Positions 27,641 through 32,462 of a stretch of 32,462 nucleotides of DNA are shown piece after piece. Source of the stretch: a virus; IMG/VR virus record IMGVR_UViG_3300012096_000016, positions 1 to 32,462 of that record; one strand, written 5' to 3'. Both the position numbers and the translations under genes were made by a program. A model generated the notes under the pieces. It saw nothing but the letters and a program-made list of their open reading frames with translations, ran no database searches and was not told the DNA's origin. How positions within the stretch are numbered: the first letter of the stretch is position 1; each line of letters begins with the position of its first letter.

Positions 27641-30600
27641 TTCTCTACCCTCAGTTTGGTGGTGCCTCGGGTGACACCACGGAAGACTTCTGAAGCCGAG
27701 CGAGGATGGGTTTGTTTGTTCACAAGGTCGATGCCGAAGCGAGCTGCGTTGCCAACGACCTTCGGGGAGACGCCTTTAGTTTCACCCAGCAGCGTTAGGA
27801 TATCCCCGACGGTCTTACCCGCATGTTGTTTGCTAAAGGCTTCTTTGCCCTTCAGTAGGTCCTTAACGGCAGTTGCGGTGTCATGTCCTGCGGAGGATAA
27901 CAGCCCAACTCCGGGCTCGTGACCAGCAGTAAGACCATGAACTAAATCCCTGAGATAAAGCACAGAACTAGACATCCCTAGAGTGAGGCCACTAGCTAAT
28001 CGCTGAAGCGCTGTTCGGCGATCTTCTGTACCAAGCCCTACCACGGCCTCTTCCACAATGATCGGCCACACGGCGAAGGTCATCAGGTCTCCGAGAAGCT
28101 TCGGCGCTCGCTTGAAGGCCTCGTTGAGTTCCTTCTCTTTCCTAAGCTGATGAATATCATTCAGCTGATGCCCGATCTCGATCATGCGTTGCATTCGGGT
28201 GCCCATGAAGCCGTAGACTGAGGTGAGCCAACCATGAGCCGGGCCACCTCCAGCGACTAATTCCGGTATATCAGCGCGCCCAGTTGTGCCATGGGCGCGA
28301 GTGACTGCGTCATCGGCAAGGTTCACGGATTCACCAAAGCTCAGGCCTTCTCTTTGACGTTTGTTGAACTCCGCTATCCATGTGGGCTTAGCTGAGAGCA
28401 TATCTGATTGAGCCACAAGCCAAGAGCCCTTCTGGATGATCTTCTCCCGGAGGGTGCTTTCACCTTTCAGTTCTTTGGTCTCCCCGGCGATTGTGTCTTG
28501 CCAATGGCGCTCACGACGCTGGAGGGCTTCGCTATGTTTCATTGCAAACTCGGACATTGAAAGGCCAAGCTCAGGGCTTTGGGCGTAGAGGCCTTTGACG
28601 GCTTCGGCGTAGTTGTCTGCCCCTACCAATTCCATCGCTTTCCGTAAGGGGTCCCCGGCTAGGCGCTCAACTAGTTGCTTGCCGAACTGAGGCAGGAACT
28701 CCCTTGCCCCAACCACCCGCGATGACATCACCAACGCAGTTGGACCGTGCTTTAGGGCGGTGTAAATGTTACCTCCAATGTATGTGGAGATCACATTTTG
28801 CCTCAGGTACTCACTCCACTCTCCAGCCCATTTCCAGGTAGCGCTTGGGATGGATGCTTGACCGGCCATGCGCTGGAGCCACGGGTCAAGGAGGTCTTTG
28901 TAGTGAACCCCATAGTGGTTATCGATTTCATTCCGGAAGGCTTCGTTCTTGAAGATCTTTTGGATCTCTAGTAGGGGCTCCCGATAGGCGATATCTTGGA
29001 TCATCTGGTTGATCGTGCCGTTCATCGCGGTGATGTCGAGGTCTAAGGGGTACACCGCGCCTGAGCGTTTCTTGGTGTAGCCGTTGGCAGTGGTGGCGTA
29101 GGACTTGCCGTATTTATCCAAGACACTATCTCGTCTGCCTACTGTGTTGCGGGACCACTGGCCATTTTCGTACTTGGTCCAAACTTCCTTCCGGATCGGA
29201 TCGGCATCGAGTGGATGGTACCATCCTTCAAAGGTTCCATGGACATTGGTGATTGGCTCAAGGGGAATCTTCTCCACCGGTACCCCTTCGGTTCGCTCGT
29301 AGACCCCGTCGGATTTCTTGATCAATTGTTTGAAGATTAGGTCTCCACGCTTCTGCGCCTGGGCCCAATCCTCTTTGGTGGTATGTGCCTCTAGCCATTT
29401 CATCAACGCTATGGGATCCGCCCCATAGCCCTGCGCCAGCACCCGCCAGTTGCTGGCGTTACCGGCATGAGCAAGGATCCCAAGCACGTGCTTTCGCATG
29501 AAGCCGTTCCATGGAGTGCCGTCTGGGTTCTCTTCGGTTCGAGTCTTGGGGTCGTTGAAGGGGGAGTCGACTAGTTTCTCGGAGTCCTTTATTGGGCCTA
29601 CTTCCTTTAGGGACTTGGATACTTCCCGTTGAAGGCTACTATGAGTGTTGTCTGCTTCACGCATTGGATAGGTGATGTACCGGCTGAATATCCCTCGCGG
29701 GTCGTAGCGTTCCCAACGCCGAAGTAGGGTTGGAATGGCAGTCAGACCGGCAACGAACTTCTTCGGCTGCTGCGCCTTTTCCTGAAGCCAGTTCCGCTCA
29801 TCAGGAAGCAATTGTTGAGGGAAGGTCTTTAGCTTAGTTCGCATCTCGGCGATGGTTTGGGCTCGGTCGGCGGCGCCACCTTCGCTATAGATCTTCTTCT
29901 CGTCCCGGCCGGCCTTTACAAGAAGGTCGATGGCGTTCTTGAACTCTTTGAAATCGGCGTAGGGAAGGTCCTTAAGCTTAGTTTGGAAGCTGGGATCAGT
30001 GAAGGTATCGGCGATCGGAAGGGTCCGGTTCCCCATCCATTCAGCCTCCTTGGCTGCGACGAAGTCCTTTAGATTGTCCTGGGGCTGAAGGCCGATACGT
30101 TCCACAAGATCTCCTTGAAGGAACTTGACTTTACCAAACCCTGCACGGCCTAAGAGATCGTGCACCCAATTTGTGTATTCCTGTTCGACACTCCCAACCT
30201 CCCTGTTGCGGAAGGTCTTGGCGGTACGGTCGAGTTGGGCCTGCTGGCGCTCATACTCTCGTGCCATCTTCGCGGCGATGATAGCAAACTCCCGTTGTTG
30301 GGAGATGCGGTAGGCCTCAGCCCAGTTTCCCTTTGACCCGGCCTCTTCGATCTTACGCCCATGCTTCCCTGCGGTTTGGATGATACGGTCAGAGGAGATC
30401 TGCCCTACAGGGGTGAGATCGAACTGACCCTTCACCATCTCCCGGACTTGTTCCTTGGTGAACTTCGGTTCTTGCCCAGACGCGAGGGCATAAGCGAGGG
30501 TCTCTTCATGGATCAAATCAAGTTGGGTCTCAGAGAGGGCTTGGTCCTTTGCCGCATCCATTATGCTCTGTCCAAGATCCCCAAACTCCGCGTTGAGTCG

Positions 30601-32462
30601 TCGATCTGTTTCAACGTCCACAAGCCGATTAAAGTAATCCCGTTGGGACATGCCGGCTGACTTTCGATCGAACGTGAGCATTCCCAACCTTTCAACCAGG
30701 GCGTCACCTGACGTGTAACCAAAATAGGGGGCGAGGTCATCTGGGTTAACTCCATCTTTCTTTTGGACATAGTCTTTGGGGAGGGAGGCCTTTTGTTCCT
30801 CTGAGAGGAAGTCAGGGTGAAGCTTGATCCCGCCTTTGGCGAACAACTCGTCAGTAGCGAGATCGGGGCGCGAAGCCAGTTGCTCACGGACTTCATCCCG
30901 AAGATCAGTCCGGCGCTGTTTCCACTCCGCGGTTTGAGAACGCTTCTGCTGCTTCTCCGCACGGGTGGTAGCCTTCGTGAGGTCTTCGGCATTGCGCTTC
31001 GCTATGAGATTGAGCATCCGATCCATATGGGCCTGGGTCACCCCCATGGCTTTGGCCTTTTCGAAGATCCCTTCGCTGGGCTCCTGAGAGGCTTGAGGCT
31101 CAAAGCCATCAGGCTCCTTATCTATAACGTCTTGAATATCCTTCAATATCTTCGCATTACGTGCATCGTTCTCCACGTCAGTTAGTTTTGCTATACCTTC
31201 CTTTATCCGTTCAGCTGAGGATGTAGCCATACGGGCATCTTCTAGCTCTTCATTAAACCCTTCAACATTATCATTAGCTGCTCGACGGAATTGAGTGGGC
31301 TCTTTAGAGGCTTGGGGCCGGAACGCACCTTCCTTTAGCGGTGCGTTGCCCTCCCTGCCACCGACCTCTCCGGTGTCAACCTTCTGGAAGATCTCATCCC
31401 AGGAGAGATCCTTCCCTGTGATCTCCTTCACACGTGCGCGAAGGGCATCGAAGAACTCTTGAAGCCTTTGGAAGATCCTCGCGATCCCGGGCGGGGTCAT
31501 GTTCTTATCTTTAGCATCTCTCCAAGTACGGTAGGCCTCAGCGATAGACTCCTCCATCTTAGCTTCTTCAGAGAATTCCTTGTACCGTCCTCCGATGTTA
31601 TGAAGAGTCTGCCAATCGTTTTGTCGCGAAGCTCGTTCAAGGGTCTCCCACTCACCAGAACGAAAGAAGCCTTGCTGACGCAGGTAATGCACACTCTCAT
31701 GTCTAGCCACACCCATAGCATTCGGATTGTCCAAAGCCACAACGATCCAAGGATTCTGATCTTTGAACTGTTGTGCAAATCCTCCAATACGACCGGCGCC
31801 ACCTCCAGGGAGACTAATCTGACTTGGAGTAAAGACCTGGGCCTGCTTTGGAACGATACGGCCAAGCTCATCGCGGATAGCCACATCGAGTGCAGCCTTG
31901 TGCGGCTCAAGCTCTGGGTTGTAGTGAAGTTCATAATGTGAAGATTCGACAGTACTGCCGCCGGCTTCCTGAAAGAGATCGCGTAGAGTGGGTCCAGCAT
32001 CCACATACCCCCAGCCTTCAGCCTCTTGTGAGAACTTGATGACAGGCATCGCCGACTTGGCTTCCCAAGTCCCGGCCTTCTCTCGTGCACCAGTTACACG
32101 ATGGCCAGTTATGCCAAGTCCATCAGGCCCAAAGGCCCTTGGAAACTCTGCTTTGATTTGTCGACCAAGATCACGGATGACGGCCGGACCGAGGAAGTTC
32201 GGATCGTACATCTTCGGGGTGCCACCGGCTTGGATCATCTCCACGTAGATCTGCTTCCCGCCTTTCTGCTCGGAGAGGTTTAGGACACCAATCTTCTTCC
32301 CGGTCTCGTCGAGAAGGTCGAAGTCATGCATGCCTACTAAGGTCATGCTTTTCTGTGTTGGCTCGTCGTGAGCCACCTGCCGCTGAAGGGTGACCTTGCG
32401 ATCCCCAAGGGAGAATTGAGGCTCAAAGCCACCAGAGCCACGGACCAGTTGGAGGGGATCGG
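27637..32462 (-). CDS. Giant virion (ejection-type) protein with HExxH motif, 5' end missing
   Basis: The frame is open to the right edge: 1,607 codons are visible and the first lie outside the window. The GTG at 32376 is not the start, since clearly related sequence (GSGGFEPQFSLGDRKVTLQR) continues upstream of it. The N-terminal third holds VARHESVHYLRQQG, where HESVH is a zinc-metalloprotease signature (codons at 31687-31701), with a later ESIAEAY that could give the third ligand. A long charged, helical middle (ATTRAEKQQKRSQTAEWKQR) and a C-terminal part with SVYGFMGTRMQRM and a hydrophobic FAVWPIIVEEAVVGL follow. Size and position resemble internal virion or large polyvalent proteins injected with phage DNA. 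Confidence 0.8.
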   Translation of the reverse strand, partial: DPLQLVRGSGGFEPQFSLGDRKVTLQRQVAHDEPTQKSMTLVGMHDFDLLDETGKKIGVLNLSEQKGGKQIYVEMIQAGGTPKMYDPNFLGPAVIRDLGRQIKAEFPRAFGPDGLGITGHRVTGAREKAGTWEAKSAMPVIKFSQEAEGWGYVDAGPTLRDLFQEAGGSTVESSHYELHYNPELEPHKAALDVAIRDELGRIVPKQAQVFTPSQISLPGGGAGRIGGFAQQFKDQNPWIVVALDNPNAMGVARHESVHYLRQQGFFRSGEWETLERASRQNDWQTLHNIGGRYKEFSEEAKMEESIAEAYRTWRDAKDKNMTPPGIARIFQRLQEFFDALRARVKEITGKDLSWDEIFQKVDTGEVGGREGNAPLKEGAFRPQASKEPTQFRRAANDNVEGFNEELEDARMATSSAERIKEGIAKLTDVENDARNAKILKDIQDVIDKEPDGFEPQASQEPSEGIFEKAKAMGVTQAHMDRMLNLIAKRNAEDLTKATTRAEKQQKRSQTAEWKQRRTDLRDEVREQLASRPDLATDELFAKGGIKLHPDFLSEEQKASLPKDYVQKKDGVNPDDLAPYFGYTSGDALVERLGMLTFDRKSAGMSQRDYFNRLVDVETDRRLNAEFGDLGQSIMDAAKDQALSETQLDLIHEETLAYALASGQEPKFTKEQVREMVKGQFDLTPVGQISSDRIIQTAGKHGRKIEEAGSKGNWAEAYRISQQREFAIIAAKMAREYERQQAQLDRTAKTFRNREVGSVEQEYTNWVHDLLGRAGFGKVKFLQGDLVERIGLQPQDNLKDFVAAKEAEWMGNRTLPIADTFTDPSFQTKLKDLPYADFKEFKNAIDLLVKAGRDEKKIYSEGGAADRAQTIAEMRTKLKTFPQQLLPDERNWLQEKAQQPKKFVAGLTAIPTLLRRWERYDPRGIFSRYITYPMREADNTHSSLQREVSKSLKEVGPIKDSEKLVDSPFNDPKTRTEENPDGTPWNGFMRKHVLGILAHAGNASNWRVLAQGYGADPIALMKWLEAHTTKEDWAQAQKRGDLIFKQLIKKSDGVYERTEGVPVEKIPLEPITNVHGTFEGWYHPLDADPIRKEVWTKYENGQWSRNTVGRRDSVLDKYGKSYATTANGYTKKRSGAVYPLDLDITAMNGTINQMIQDIAYREPLLEIQKIFKNEAFRNEIDNHYGVHYKDLLDPWLQRMAGQASIPSATWKWAGEWSEYLRQNVISTYIGGNIYTALKHGPTALVMSSRVVGAREFLPQFGKQLVERLAGDPLRKAMELVGADNYAEAVKGLYAQSPELGLSMSEFAMKHSEALQRRERHWQDTIAGETKELKGESTLREKIIQKGSWLVAQSDMLSAKPTWIAEFNKRQREGLSFGESVNLADDAVTRAHGTTGRADIPELVAGGGPAHGWLTSVYGFMGTRMQRMIEIGHQLNDIHQLRKEKELNEAFKRAPKLLGDLMTFAVWPIIVEEAVVGLGTEDRRTALQRLASGLTLGMSSSVLYLRDLVHGLTAGHEPGVGLLSSAGHDTATAVKDLLKGKEAFSKQHAGKTVGDILTLLGETKGVSPKVVGNAARFGIDLVNKQTHPRSASEVFRGVTRGTTKLRVEK

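Overview
The window is an internal part of the genome of a tailed dsDNA bacteriophage, most likely a podovirus. The portal is of the head-to-tail connector type, a Bbp19-like protein lies between portal and scaffold, and a very large virion protein sits next to the lysis genes. No bacterial housekeeping gene, integrase, phage RNA polymerase, tRNA gene or CRISPR array was recognised. The host is probably an alphaproteobacterium of the Rhizobiales (Hyphomicrobiales). Two genes point that way: a Ros/MucR-type zinc-finger protein and an outer-membrane beta-barrel protein with the mature N-terminus ADLPTKAP typical of rhizobial Omp proteins. The major capsid gene runs off the left edge and the giant virion-protein gene runs off the right edge. 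Both are on the minus strand, so the tail genes presumably lie outside the window, joining these two ends in the complete genome.

Layout. (1) 1-6944, minus strand: packaging and head genes, transcribed leftward from a good sigma-70-like promoter at 6974-7003. In transcription order they are a GIY-YIG endonuclease, small terminase, large terminase, four small unknown genes, portal, Bbp19-like protein, scaffold and major capsid protein. (2) 6945-7855: a control region with one small minus-strand gene and a 427-bp non-coding stretch. That stretch holds a perfect 26-bp inverted repeat, a (CA)10 tract, a C-rich block and promoter P1. (3) 7801-12121: early genes read rightward from P1 (7801-7829) and from P2 (11432-11460), which shares most of P1's sequence. 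They include the Ros/MucR-like protein and unknown small proteins. (4) 12118-17642: a tightly overlapping run of small unknown genes, several with zinc-binding Cys motifs, and a UvrD-like helicase. (5) 17643-25777: a replication and recombination block. It holds a Cas4/AddB-like nuclease, a RecA-fold (Sak4-like) ATPase, a putative ssDNA-binding protein, a terminator cluster, a degenerate LAGLIDADG-like ORF, a DUF3310 protein, a family-A DNA polymerase split over two genes, and an AAA-type helicase/primase-like protein. (6) 25774-32462, minus strand, convergent with the replication block: a spanin-like protein, an outer-membrane protein, a holin candidate, a GH108 endolysin, and a virion protein of at least 1,607 residues carrying an HExxH motif.

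How it works together. The rightward genes look like the early takeover and replication programme, read by host RNA polymerase. The two leftward blocks look like the late structural and lysis programme. The most unusual points are the following. The DNA polymerase is split so that the 3'-5' exonuclease active site would have to form from two polypeptides. A host-type outer-membrane protein gene sits inside the lysis cassette. A paired inverted-repeat/promoter control region recurs in part 3.6 kb downstream. Functional calls come from motif reading by eye, with no database search.
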